Part shown: positions 1 to 13,477 of the stretch, piece by piece | Layout: each line of letters starts with the position of its first letter | Position numbering within the stretch: position 1 is the first letter of the stretch | Assembly: GCF_000165425.1 (NCBI RefSeq) | Contig: NW_001799266.1 | Coordinates: 124,001-188,000, forward strand | DNA: 64,000 nt | Source of the DNA: Paramecium tetraurelia | Lineage: Eukaryota > Ciliophora > Oligohymenophorea > Peniculida > Parameciidae | Reading direction: 5' to 3' | Made by a program: the position numbers and the translations under genes | Notes under the pieces: model-generated | Databases searched by the model: none | Seen by the model: only the letters and a program-made list of their open reading frames with translations | Told to the model about the DNA's origin: nothing

Positions 1-2
1 TA

Positions 3-1855
3 TATAATTTTGTTAGGTAATCTGGAGGTGAAAATGTTTTATTTGGCATCATTTTCTTTATTGGATTACTGGTCGTAAATTTCATCATATTCCTCTGTCT
101 ATAAAAGCGAATCTCTAATCATAAAGTTAACTAAACTATATCCTTCTCAGACCTCCAAGAAAATCCTAATTTATACGAAGCAGCATCAGAAGATCCGAGA
201 TTTCTACCTGAAGATCTTCCTTACTACGTTAAAAGGTTATATATTTAAGGCAACAACACTCCTAGTACTCCATGGCATTTACCTCTTCATACTTAACTTG
301 ATCAATAGGATATCAATAATATAGTTTCGAATATTAACTCTATTGGATAATACACAAAATGGTAATAAATCTCGTTAGTGTTCTTAAAGATTTGGTACTT
401 CCCTTTTTACTTTATATTATTAAAGTACTACCAAAAGAAAAAATCTAAGCAGATCTTCAGCTTTATGCAAAAGAATAATAGATTTAGCATTTATTGTCTG
501 AAACTATCCTGTAGTTCAGATTACACTTTAGCCTATATAGATGTCTTGAATTATAATAATAACATCTTAGATTGGAACAAATCCACTCAATTTCCAATTT
601 CCTTAGTGTTATAAGGAGATGGAGATTTCCTATTTCCTTGGTAAATCAATTTAAAAGATCCCTTGGTAAAATCAATGAAGATGTCATTTGAGAAATAGAA
701 GATATTTATGCCAATAGATGACGGTGATTCAGATGGTTTATTATCTGAAAATGATGAAGAGGAAATACACACTTTTGATGAATTCATTATAAAATTCAAT
801 TTATTAATGTTGCAGATAGATATTAGAAAGGGAAATGCAGAATTCATTAAAAATTGTTTTTCTTTATTTGAATTTATTGATGAAAGCAATAGTGAGATTT
901 TCAACAAAAAACAAATCTTGTTAGATATATGTTTTCACATTTTGGGATTTCAATAATCATCTTTGATCATATTGACTACTTAAAAGCTTCTCGATTTTCA
1001 ATAGACTTTGAGAGAACTCCATTATATAGTGAATTACAAATCAGAATATCAGATTAAGGTATCAGTTAATTTTGAAAAGTAAGATTTTAATGTCAAGAGA
1101 TATTACGATAATTAAATTGTAATTAATACTATTAATGATATAAATAAACAAATAACAATGTATTAAAGGTATGAGGAAGACAAAGAGGAATTGAATAATC
1201 TAAAAATGTAAATGCAAAGGAAAATAGAGGCTGATGGAATACTCACTCCATTATTAGCTTAAAAGTAGGACGCAGAAGAAGAAGAGGATAATCATTTATA
1301 AAAAAATAATAAGTGTAATATATTGTGGGTTAGAATTATAAGATTCATCACAATTACATTTTCTTATTTTCTACGTTATAGAGATTTCAAAAATGAGAGA
1401 ATGCTGACATCAGTTTTGGTTGTGCTATGCATAATTCAAATTACGCTTTATGTGATATATGTATTAGAATTGATAGTTGATGTTTTCGACACAACATATT
1501 TAGATTAACAGTACTTTTTTACCTTTTATGTTGTCGAAGCTATTGTGTAAATAACCTTGTTCCCCTTCTCATAACTAATTACTGAAATAGTTTTGGTGAT
1601 TTGGGTAAGAGTATTGATTGTTATGTGTAGTTATTGAATCCGCAGAAGAAGTATTTTGGAAAGAACTTCTTAATCTTCAACTTCTGTTCCACCATCAACA
1701 ATATGATTTTATCAATATTTGCCATCATAGAATTTGCAATAATCACCATATAGAATTTAGAATCAGACTATTACTTCTTTGCATCAGTAAAGCTAATTCT
1801 ATTTTTGATCCAAAGTGTACAAGGGTATCTAGGGACTAAGTATTTAACCCTCTGA
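3..1855 (+). CDS. polytopic membrane protein, 5' end outside the window
   Basis: Only the 3' part is present. The frame is open from the window edge to a TGA at 1853-1855, with one clear 26-nt intron at 1605-1630. About 609 codons are visible. A hydrophobic segment lies at residues about 13-31. It is followed by a roughly 380-residue soluble region that contains an acidic stretch (DDGDSDGLLSENDEEE) and a predicted helical part. The C-terminal third holds about five further hydrophobic segments. TAA/TAG codons fall at ordinary glutamine positions. I see no pore loop, nucleotide-binding motif or other signature that would name the transporter or channel family, so function is not assigned. A helical region before a membrane bundle would suit a large channel or scaffold, but this is only a guess. 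Confidence 0.75.
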
Positions 1856-1963
1856 ATACATTACTTACAAGAAATTAAGAATAATTAAAATATCATACAA
1901 ATATTATAATTCTAGACAATATTATTCAGGCTATTCTATTTTCAATAATTTAAATTAAAAATT

Positions 1964-3544
1964 ATGCAAGTAGAACCGTATATAAATTCTGTGGTGAAGA
2001 CACTAGATAACAACACTCTAATAAATGCAAAGCTAAAGAGAAGGAAATACCAGAACATCAATTATGATAATGATGGACTCACAGTTAAGTATACTCCGAA
2101 CTAAGAAATTCACGAACTTGCTTGCTTGTAAACAGATTAAGCCATCACTTCTTCGTTATATTATTTCGAGGTTAAAATCCTGAAAAAAATAAACAACAAG
2201 AAGTAATTTTGATGCTTAAATTCAGTGCGATATCTATAGGGTTGGCATTTGATAAGTATCAAATGAACATGCCTTTGGGAGTCTTTAGTGGGAGCATAGG
2301 ATACTACTCAGATGGAAAGGTAATTGTTCAAAAAAAGGAGATTGATTTAAAAATGAATCCGTACAAACAAGATGATATTGTAGGATGTGGAATTCATAAA
2401 TCAGTAGTTTTCTTTACTCACAATGGAATTCGAAGTTTGCAAACAGTCAAAATTGATTTTAAAGAACCCTTATACCCAACTGTAGTTTGCGGAGATCTTG
2501 TAGTTTTGCAATTCAACTTAGGAGCAAGTCCTATGATGTATGATTACAAGAAGATGTAATTGAAGGAGAAGCAGGAAATAATCTAGTAGATAGATAAATA
2601 AGATGTTTCACCTTATAGTCTTCATCTCATGATATAAGAATACCTGTGGAGCCAAGGTTACATGAATTCTTTGAAGCAATTTGAGAGAGAAAGCTCTCTT
2701 GAGGAAAACCAGAGTATGAGAATTGAAAAAAATACAGAGGAAATGGCATATGAAGAAGAATAGTAATTAGAAGGGGATTTAAAGAGAAAGTAAAGTCTGC
2801 AAATGACGCCGATGTCTGCTTTGCAAAGAAAATTAAGTGGATTGCAGAGTCCTAATTTTTAATAAATTTCATCGATTGAGAGGAAAGTTAGTGGATTTTA
2901 GTTAGATGAGTAGGAAAACAACAATGAACTTAATTAAATAGCAGAATAGGCTTTTATGAAAGATGAGCTAGTTAATTAAGAAAGAATAAGTATGTTAGTT
3001 ATTTAAATCAGAAATCCAGAAACTCATTCGAGAAGGCATGATAGATGATGTTATTGTTATTCTAAATGAAATGATGCCTGAGTTTTTAAAAAAGGAAGGG
3101 ATCGAACAAACACTCTATGCCTAATGGTTTATTGAATTAAGTATTCTCATCTATCAATTGATTAGTAAAAAGGGACAAAATCTTAGAAGTTATAGAGTTG
3201 GGACGACAGCATTTGAGCCAGTATTTACATTTCCAAGTTGAAAGTGTGGATAAGAATTTGAACCCCATCAAAATAAAAATAGAAAGCATATTGGGATTGA
3301 TATGTTATGATGACATAGGGAGTAGTGATTTGAGAGGACTTGTTAGTTAATAATAAAGAGAAAGGGTTTGTGAGTACATCAACAGAATGTTGCTAAGTAA
3401 TTATAGGAAATTCTAATAATTTTAGTTGAATTGGGATATGAAGATGAATCGGCTCTGGAGATATGTCTCAAATAATTAACTTAGGTTTGTGATTAAATTT
3501 AGTAAAGAGGTTTGCTTGGTGGTTAGAGTGTCTAGTTTTTATGA
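1964..3544 (+). CDS. SPRY-LisH-CTLH-CRA protein, RanBPM/GID complex type
   Basis: A 493-residue protein after removing four introns (2203-2225, 2990-3011, 3141-3165, 3397-3425). Residues about 60-185 form a SPRY domain (AISIGLAFDKY, then SGSIGYYSDGK). A LisH motif follows at about 207-236 (SPYSLHLMIQEYLWSQGY). After a Gln/Ser-rich linker come CTLH (about 334-400) and CRA (about 410-493, with CYDDIGSSDLRGLV and ESALEICLKQL). This order is the one found in RanBP9/RanBP10 and yeast Gid1. In that family these proteins are scaffolds of the CTLH/GID E3 ubiquitin ligase. The intron choices are what bring the CTLH and CRA blocks into one frame, and the exon sum divides by three. It sits 108 bp after the membrane protein and 156 bp before the MORN gene, all on the same strand. 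Confidence 0.9.
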
Positions 3545-3700
3545 TTAAATTATTTTATTTTTGTTAGAAAGTAAATACTAATTTTTAAAGTATTATAATT
3601 TTTAATTGAATGATGGTTAATTGTCCATTGTTGATTTTGGATTGCTAATTAAAAAGTTGTTCAAAATAAATATTATTATTTAATATAACAAAAATTCTTG

Positions 3701-4976
3701 ATGGGGGCCAATTGCTAATCTTGCTGTGCAAACAAGGAGAATGACAATACAGAAATCAAATTGACGTAGGACAAAGCAAAGCCCAAATCCAATAAATAAG
3801 ATAATGACCAAAAAAAAGAGGAAGTGAAGGTTTAAATAAAAGAACATGAAAGATTTACGATTGATTAAGAATAATAAAAATAAAAGAAAGATACGAAAAA
3901 AGAACAAAAAAAAGAATCAGCAAAAGAAGTTACACCCAAGAATGCTGATGAAAATTCGAAAAAATCATAAGAATAAGATAAATAATTAAATATTTCTGCA
4001 AACCATTCAGTTAGTATGAATGTAGCAAGCAACCAAGAGGGAAACGATCTCATTAAAAGTACTATGAATTCCACTGAGAGAAAGAAGTTACCTCCAATAC
4101 AACTAGAGTCAGGGGCAGTCTATGAAGGAGAGTGGAAAAATGGTATGAGAGATGGATATGGAAAATAAAAATGGCCAGATGGTTCAGTTTACGAGGGAGA
4201 ATGGGTTGAGGACAAGTCATCCGGAAGAGTATTTATTAATCTAACACATTTAGGGTAAATTGACACATGCAGACGGAGATGTTTATGATGGGGAATGGAA
4301 AAATGATAAGGCAAATGGCAAAGGAACATATATTCATGTGAATGGTGCCAAATACGAAGGAGAGGTAAATTTAAGTTCTATCTCTAGTGGGAAAATGACA
4401 AACAACATGGTCGAGGAGTAGAAAATTGGCCAGATGGAGCTAAATATGAGGGTCAATATTTCGAAGGGAAGAAACATGGAAATGGTATCTTGAATTTTGC
4501 TGATGGTTCACGTTATGATGGTATCGATTTGTACCATTATTTAAGGTGAGTTCCTACAAAATGACATCCATGGAGAGGGAACCTACATATGGCCAGATAA
4601 AAGAGTCTATAAAGGGTAGTGGAAGAAGAACAAAATGCATGGCAAAGGATAGATTATCTGGTAGGATGGTCGTAAATATACTGGTGTAATGAATTTCATC
4701 TATTGTAGGAATATGAAGAGGACAAGAAACACGGCAAGGGTGTCTTTGAATGGGCTGATGGCAGAAAATACATAGGAACTTGGATATAGGGTAAGAGTAT
4801 TTGCTATTGTTTTAGGAAGATAACATGGAATTGGAATCTATTATTTATAAAATAAGGAAGTCAAAGTTGGAGAATGGAATGAAGGAAAAAGAATCAAATG
4901 GTTTGAAAAGAATGAAATTGACTAGTTAATTCAAGAATAAAAAATTAAGAGAGAGGATTTGCATTAATAGGATTGA
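3701..4976 (+). CDS. N-myristoylated MORN-repeat protein
   Basis: 384 residues with five introns of 23-25 nt; the first is 4229-4253. The protein begins MGANCQSCC, a good N-myristoylation signal (Gly2) with adjacent cysteines that could be palmitoylated. About 110 residues of Lys/Gln/Glu-rich, probably disordered sequence follow. From residue about 130 to the end there are roughly eight to nine MORN repeats ([15 protein letters not shown] and variants). MORN repeats in other proteins bind membranes or act as scaffolds in cilia and cortical structures. A lipid anchor plus MORN repeats suggests a cortical or ciliary membrane scaffold, which is inference. Introns fall inside repeat units, so repeats and exons do not correspond. 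Confidence 0.88.
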
Positions 4977-5139
4977 TTCACATAACTATAATTTTATCTT
5001 AATCTTTTAGTTTTTATAAATAACATTTTTAATGTTTGTCTACAATAGACTTGATTTTCATCGTTTATCTATTTATTGGAATTCATATAAATTCAAATCC
5101 AAAAATATTCTGATATATTATTATATTAAATTAGTTTAA

Positions 5140-5898
5140 ATGGCTAACAGGGAATATGATTATTTGTTCAAATTAGTTATAATAGGCAACAGTGGAGTCG
5201 GAAAGTCTGCTCTTTTATTACGATTCGCAGATGATACTTTTAGTGAAAACTACATCACAACCATTGGAGTTGATTTTAGATTCAAAACATTAAAAGTAGA
5301 TAATAAAGGTTTGAAATTGCAAATCTGGGATACTGCTGGATAAGAGAGATTTAGAACAATTACTAATGCTTATTATAAAGGAGCTGATGCGTAATTATTA
5401 TAAAAATCAAAATTAGAATTGTTATTGTCTATGACACAACATGTTAGCAGTCCTTTGATGACATTGAAAAGTTTTGGTTGAATGAAATCGAGAGTTATGC
5501 AGAAAAAAATGCAGAACTCTTGTTGTTGGGAAACAAATCAGATCTAAGCACAAAATAGGTTTCAAGTGAGAGAGTTCAAGAATATGCTCAAAAAAGAAAT
5601 ATGACATTCTTTGAAACAAGTGCCAAGACTGCCGATGGAGTAGAAGAAGCCTTCAAAAATATAGCTATCAAATTAATGTCTAAAAGAGATTAACAAGTTT
5701 AAGATAAAAAAAATAAAAAAAAATAATAAAGAGTAAATATTCAATTTGAATTATTAGTAATCATCATCGTCATCAAAAAGAACAGAAGACTTTTCAAACT
5801 CTAGTGAAATCAAACAAGAAGACGAATCAAAAAATGTTAACTTGTGGTCAAATAAGAGCCCAGAAAATGCCAAGTAAGAATAGTAATGCTAATGTTGA
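5140..5898 (+). CDS. Rab-family small GTPase (Rab1/Rab8-like)
   Basis: 235 residues with two introns (26 and 25 nt). All G motifs are intact: P-loop GNSGVGKS, switch I/effector [18 protein letters not shown] and TSAK. The effector sequence matches the Rab1/8/10/13 group. The last residues are CQC followed by TGA, a CXC double geranylgeranylation signal, where the Q is encoded by TAA. It should cycle on and off secretory-pathway membranes and direct vesicle traffic. The second intron lies in the C-terminal hypervariable tail, which is longer than usual and rich in Ser, Lys and Gln, so the tail is the least certain part. The subfamily cannot be fixed without a tree. Confidence 0.95.
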
Positions 5899-6049
5899 AT
5901 ATAAAATCAACCTGTTAAAATAAAATATTTTTATGTATATTAATGCACAGATTCAAATATATTGAACAGTAAATTAGAGTGTTTTATTGAAAAAGCTCAA
6001 AATTTGTACCTCCAAACTTACCCTTAGAATCAGGAATATTGTTGAAATC

Positions 6050-6262
6050 TCAGGAGGAGATTGTTTCCTTTTGATAAAAAGATTCTTTAATTAATTTAAT
6101 TTCATTTAGTTGTTGTATCATTAAATTGATTTAATTAATTAATGCTTAATTCTAGCTTAAATAAGCTCGATGAATAAGATTCATTTATTATATAATGTCT
6201 TACAAAAAGAATAAGCAATCTAATTTTAACCTCCTTTTGTAAAAAGTTATTAAAAACGGCAT
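6050..6262 (-). CDS. possible small protein, weak
   Basis: An open frame of 71 codons (70 residues plus TGA) downstream of the two small paralogues at 6367-7041. It begins MPFLITFYKRRLKLD and contains several Leu and Gln residues that could form a short helix. With only one stop codon in use, frames of this length arise often by chance in AT-rich sequence. No motif, intron or homology supports it. It may equally be 3' untranslated or intergenic sequence. Confidence 0.2.
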
Positions 6263-6366
6263 TAAAAATTTGGAAAGTTATCAAAAATTTCTTAGAGTTT
6301 GTATAACAAATATTCTTTTTTGAATCAGAATTATAAAGAAAAGTATAAATGTGAAATTTAGAATCA

Positions 6367-6714
6367 TCATTATATTTTTGAGATCTGTGGATTTACCCAT
6401 TCTAAATAAGGTTTCTGATTTATCAACTTTTAAACTAGTTTTCCAATGGCAATCGCAGGCTCTTTCTGATTGAATTGGCAGTGTACGATATTGAGATTAA
6501 ATTTGACCTTTTTCTTCTCATCCTTTCTTTAGTTACTCATCCCATTCTTATTATATGGAGTTTCTTGTAGGGAGTTGTTGGCTTAGGATAAAAATTAATT
6601 ATTAAAGTCATCAGTACATTGAGTGTCGTCAATATCATGATTTTGATAAGATTCTAGAGGTTACATAAAGATCGGTTTAGGTCCAATGAGAGGACTTGAA
6701 TTTAATTAGATCAT
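6367..6714 (-). CDS. small protein, tandem paralogue B (WVNP tail)
   Basis: Intronless, 115 residues. The first half is polar and probably disordered. The last 50 residues begin KKVKFNLNIVHCQF and end EWVNPQISKIQ. This tail aligns without gaps to the tail of the neighbouring gene at 6760-7041 (KTIRFNEDIAVLYF... KWVNPSMIQC). The two genes are adjacent on the same strand, so they look like an old tandem duplication in which only the C-terminal block is conserved. I do not recognise the block. The basic-aromatic start (KVKF/TIRF) resembles a short docking motif, but no function is claimed. Confidence 0.6.
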
Positions 6715-6759
6715 ATAATTATTTTTTCTTATAAAAAGAACCAAATATATATATTCAAA

Positions 6760-7041
6760 TCAGCACTAAATCATTGATGGGTTAACCCATTTCATAGAAG
6801 ACTAAATTTTCAGTGATTGCAAAGACTTTGAGATTTATTTAACAGGGTCTGATTAAAGAAAATATAACACTGCGATATCTTCATTAAATCTAATAGTTTT
6901 TTTAATGTGATTGATAATTTATTATGATTGATATTGGGTAGTATAATTTTAAGATTATTCCATTTCATCTTCAACCAAAGTTCTGGTCAATAGCGATAGA
7001 GGTACAAAATCAGTTAAATGTGGCCCTATCATATCGCTCAT
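6760..7041 (-). CDS. small protein, tandem paralogue A (WVNP tail)
   Basis: Intronless, 93 residues, starting MSDMIGPHLTDF. A Gln-rich linker is followed by the conserved tail shared with the gene just downstream: a KTIRF motif, a hydrophobic run, then KWVNPSMIQC at the end. It lies 48 bp downstream of the stop of the AMPK-like kinase gene and 45 bp upstream of paralogue B, all on the minus strand. The two similar tails support both open frames as real genes. Function unknown. Confidence 0.6.
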
Positions 7042-7089
7042 ATTTTTTTAATAATTTTTATTTTAACTAATAAAAAGGAATGTGAAAAT

Positions 7090-8919
<1,830 letters not shown>

Positions 8920-8955
8920 TATTATATGCTGTTATTATTAATATAATAAATTATT

Positions 8956-11063
8956 ATGGGCAATATCGAAAGTGAAGAAGAGGAAACTCTCCCAGAATTG
9001 AAATCAATGAAATTTATTGTTAACAAAGGGACTTACAAAGTTTATCAAAATCTTCAGAATAATAAATTTTACGATTTCTGGTTTCAAAAATCAAGTGATC
9101 ACAATTTTGAAGAGGAAATGGAAATAGCAAATCGAATTAAAAAAGAAAATCTATCAGGAGTTGCTTAAATTCATACTATCCAACGAAACTCAAAAGAAAC
9201 ACTGTTTAAAAAGTATTATTGTTTGAATCTTCTAACAGAGCATCCTACCTATACACTTAAAGATTATATATAAAAAAAAGCTAAAAATAAATGCTTAACT
9301 CCAGACCAAATCACTGATCTCTTCGTAGCCATCACAAATGCATAATACATGCTAGGTTCAAAGAAATAATATTTGGGATTTGACAATATCTATACAGATG
9401 ATGGAAGAATCTGGAAAATCAAGCCCTTCCTTAAAACAATTTCATTCTATTAAGAATTATTACAACACAAATCTAAAAATCTAGACTCTTTTGAGATGTC
9501 TGGATTCCCCTCGCCTGAAGAATTCCATTAAATCAACTGCGACATAGATAGAGTTTAAATTTTTGGCTTAGGCATGCTCTTATTAGAATTGATCACAAGT
9601 ATTATTCATATCTTATCTATAGAAAAGAAAAGCAAAGACATTTATTAGAGATATACAATCGATGAAGCACTCTTGCAAGAAAGAATAAACAGTTTACAAG
9701 GAGAAAAATAAAAATATCGTGGAAGATTGATTGAGTTTGTGACTGACACTTTAGACCTTGATTTGGTAAGAAGACCAAACTATCGCTAATTATCGACCTT
9801 TTTGAACTCACCAGAGTCGAATATTAATTCTGAATTCATTAATTAACAAGTTCAACCCATAGATCAAAATAAGCCTGTAAATTACAGTTCATTTAATCCA
9901 TCAGAGAGTCAAATCTCTGAAGCAAATATAGATTTTCAATATTCCAGGGTTGAACAGTTATTAAACAGTAAAATTAATGATCATAGAATAAAAAATAGTT
10001 ATAAACCAAAACAGAATTAATCTAATTAAACTGATTACAATTATTATGGTCTTCGTCGCAATGGCCTTTATCATGGACAAGGTAATAAATATCTTAAAAT
10101 AATATAGCTAAACTTTTCACAAAGACAAATATGTTAATATATGAAGGAGAGTTTTGTGATGGAAAATACCATAATTTTGGTACATTAAAATATTTTGATA
10201 CAATATAATTGAAAGAAAACTTCAATTACAAGGACTGCACTAATATAGAGAAATATGCTGTTTCCTATGAGGGGTCCTTTCAACACGACATGTATCATTA
10301 CAATATTTAATATAGAAAACATGGAGAAGGTAGATTAACCTTAACAAATGGAGAAGTTTTTGTTGGCTAATTTGTCAATGGTGTTATTGATGGCTATGGT
10401 TCATTTCAACCCAATAATCAATAAAAAGTTATAGGAATCTGGAAGGATGGTATATTTTAATCTAATTCCTCAATTCTTCAATCATTCGACAATCTAAATG
10501 TTAGGGCCTCTGAAAATTTCAACAAGTCAGAAATAAAGGGAAGATAATAATTAGAATCTTAAGAGTTATTCAACTCTTAAAATTAAATGAACTCCTCGGA
10601 CATCAATGACAATAATTTACCAAAATTATATTATGATGATTAGAAAACACTGATTAAATATGTAGGTGAAATGAATCAAGGCAAAATGAGCGGTTAAGGC
10701 AAGTTATTCTTTATGGATGGGAAACTTAAAATATATTGGAGACTTTGAGAATGATTTATTTAATGGTTTTGGAACTTTGTATAATGAAAACCCAGTTTTT
10801 GAGTATCAAATTAACTACTAATAATTTGGAGAGGTATAGAGTAAAGGTCACTGGAACTACTATTAGGGTACATTTTAGAATGGACTGTAATTATCTAATT
10901 TATTCTTAGTAAAAGTGGTATAGGAAGTTGGTATTTAACTAACAACAGTGAGTTTTAAGGTATTTTTGAAAATGATCTTCCTCATGGAAAAGGAGTTTTA
11001 AGAGTTAATCATGAAGAATTAAATGCTGAGTGGAAAAATGGGTAACTATAGGGAAAATTATGA
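8956..11063 (+). CDS. pseudokinase fused to MORN repeats, one-base frame break
   Basis: About 685 residues. The N-terminus MGNIES fits an N-myristoylation signal. Residues about 15-290 look like a decayed protein kinase domain: a LLTEHPTYTLKDYI hinge region, a GFPSPEEF segment at the APE position, FGLGMLLLELIT (subdomain IX) and RRPNYRQLSTFL (subdomain XI). The VAIK lysine, HRD and DFG are not found. A Gln/Ser-rich linker then leads to MORN repeats (YEGEFCDGKYHNFGTL and others). Introns are 10082-10107 and a 23-nt intron near 10888. Near 10725 (GGAAACTTAAAATATATTGG) the repeats continue only if one base is dropped, and the exon sum is also one base too long. Either the assembly has an indel or the allele is damaged. 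Confidence 0.82.
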
Positions 11064-11767
11064 ATATAAAAAGTTTATCAATTGTGAGTCAGTTTCTATA
11101 AAGTTTTATTTTATCTAAATTTATTAGTCTTTTATTGAAGATTGCACATTAATTAGTTATCTATCCATTTTTCTTATCAAATATTATTTCATCTTCAATA
11201 AATTTTCATTATAATTATGTATTTCATGATAAACGCAATGACTAATTAGGGTTTATTTTATTTTTAATTTCTAAATTTAAATATTCCAATTGTTTGGAAT
11301 ATATCTGAAAAAAAAATAAAATTAGATTAATTCTTTTTGATAATCGAACACTCTATAATAATTTATCTAGGTTTTCTTGTTAAAATAAATTCATCCAAAA
11401 AATTCATAACTCATAAAACTATATCATTACGTGATGATATCTGATTTATTTATATTGTTATGACTGTTCAAATTGAATTTTAGCCTATAAGTATGGATAT
11501 AAGTTAAAAGAAAATCTCACACCCATTAATATTTACGATATGAATTCGTAAAATCAGCGCTTTCTTAGAGGATCATCCACTTCCAGGTCTATTATATATC
11601 CAATTCTCTTTAATATTATACCTTCTGAATTCTATAAAAGTTTGGTTAATCTCAAATATAATATTTAGCTTAACAAACAATGCACTTTGCGATTGAGGTC
11701 TTATTAATCTACTTTTATAGTTAGTTCTCATATTAAGAAATTTTATTAATTATTAATAAACCAAAAA
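11064..11767. other. AT-rich intergenic stretch
   Basis: About 700 bp between the MORN-pseudokinase and the CSN7-like gene. From about 11461 a frame is open towards the CSN7 start (MTVQIEFQPI... after an assumed 20-nt intron) and would join CSN7 in phase. The encoded sequence has no recognisable feature, and the CSN7 family begins close to the Met at 11768, so I treat it as non-coding or as an unproven N-terminal extension. Confidence 0.5.
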
Positions 11768-12264
11768 ATGTCATTAATAGATTATATTGAGGATGATTAG
11801 ACTTACTAATTTACTAAATATCTGAACCTAGCAAAGGTATGTTGATGACTAATCCTATTAGACTGAATAAGAAAAGCAACTTTTTGATAGATTTGCATAT
11901 GGAGTTTGTGATCCGTCAATTAAGTATCCAAATGAGAAATAAAAAAAGAAAATGATTATACTTACCATTCTATAATTGTGTTAGAGGTTATCAATAATAA
12001 TAATATAGAAATAAATGTGTGACTTTTGATAATATATAGCAGGCTTGTTTTTTAAATTCCAGAGCTGAGATTGAATAGTTATTAATTGATCTCATTCAAA
12101 AAGAATTGATTCTTGGCACTATAGATGACTAAAAAGGATGCTTAAATATCTAAAGATGTATCAGCAGAGATGTTAGAAATTCCGATATTCCAGCTATGAA
12201 GAAGTAGATTGAATCCATGTACGAGAGAGTAAAACATTTGAAACAATAGTTAAAATAATAATGA
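11768..12264 (+). CDS. CSN7: COP9 signalosome subunit 7-like PCI protein
   Basis: 149 residues with introns 11837-11861 and 11987-12008. The sequence follows the C-terminal PCI/winged-helix part of CSN7: FDRFAYG (compare FAYGTY in animal CSN7), then RNKCVTFDNI, a helix AEIEQLLIDLIQKELILGTID and the conserved SRDVRNSDIP before a final helix. In other eukaryotes CSN7 is a structural subunit of the COP9 signalosome, which removes Nedd8 from cullin E3 ligases. The protein is short; CSN7 is usually 210-275 residues, so the N-terminal helical repeats and the C-terminal tail are reduced. eIF3m, a close relative, is less likely because of the SRD..I..M pattern. Confidence 0.75.
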
Positions 12265-13477
12265 ACGGAATTTATTTTAATAATTAAAGAAATTGTGAAT
12301 GTGCCAGATTGCTTTCGATTTATTATTAAATGTACGGTATTATAATCGTAAACAAATCAATTGATGTTAAGCTTAGTTCTTCTCCAGTGTCTACGCTTTG
12401 AATTATATCTATAATGAGACTAAGATTCAATCATTACCTGATTGTGTTATCAGTTCTATATCTAAACCAATTTGGAAGAGGTCTATTTTGCTTATTTGCT
12501 TTGATCAATCTCTTCTTCATTCTCAATGATTTGTGTGCTCCCTAAAATAAACGTAAGTGAAACTCATTACCATTTTAAATCTTTTTTTTAATTTATTTAA
12601 TATTTTTCTTTTGTATACAATATTCAATTATTATTGTAAGAAATAAGACTTCATGAATTACATCCTAAAAACCCAATGAATTTATGTATATTTTATATGA
12701 TTGGTAAAGTATTATGATTCATAGAGAAAATGGTAATATTATGAAACCTTTTTAGTATTATTTTCTCTATTATGTAAGGAATATTCATAACATGTGGGCT
12801 TCCATTTCATTTGTTTTAAAAATCATAAATTCTAGAAAGCAATGTTGACTTAATAGGTAATTTCAAAAATTTAATAGTGTTTTTTTAAATAGATAATACA
12901 TTTTGATCCAAAGATCTATTTTTAACCTTTGATTATTTACTTATAAAATAATAAAGTCCTCCTCTAAAAGTGGTTTTTATAAAAGTTGAATAATAATGTT
13001 TATTCAATCAAAATAATCCTAAGATTATCTGAATTTTCTTTTTCTTTAGAATAATTATTCCTTTTTGATATTATATTAATCCAAACAGTATATGTCTTAA
13101 ATCACTTTAAGTAAACTTTCCTAAATTTGAAAATCTACCTATTAATGAGAGAAAACATTATTTTAGGTATATAAGCCTAACATAATTTACATTGTTACTA
13201 ATACTCTGATTCCTTTAAAATATCTAATAATTCTTATTCTTTCTCAAGGTTTAATCAATTAATTCTAACTCCTTCTTTGATTCTTAAGGATAAATGATAA
13301 AGTGGAATATTTAGTTGAAGTAAGATATTATATATATTTTCTATACGTCATATTCTTTAATACTTCGTATCAATTTATGATTATACTTGATTATTATCAT
13401 TTATAAATTGTACTTAATTAGTTGATCAGAATATTATTTTTCATATTAAAATAAAACCCGTTTCATCAGAATTAATT
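12265..13477. other. long AT-rich intergenic stretch, no convincing gene
   Basis: At 1.2 kb this is one of the two largest gaps in a very compact region. Both strands have stops or biased sequence in every frame. The only small open frame with any character is 12414-12560 on the plus strand (48 residues, [20 protein letters not shown] and so on), which is hydrophobic enough for a single membrane segment. It has no supporting evidence. The gap could hold regulatory DNA, a non-coding RNA or a decayed gene. Confidence 0.5.

Noticed and set aside
361-377. A 17-nt intron GTAATAAATCTCGTTAG in the first gene
   Set aside because: The frame stays open and reads well without removing it, and removal leads to a TGA.
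3680-4074. Minus-strand Phe/Leu-rich frames
   Set aside because: Antisense to the Lys/Gln-rich N-terminus of the MORN protein; A-rich coding sequence gives open Phe/Leu frames on the other strand.
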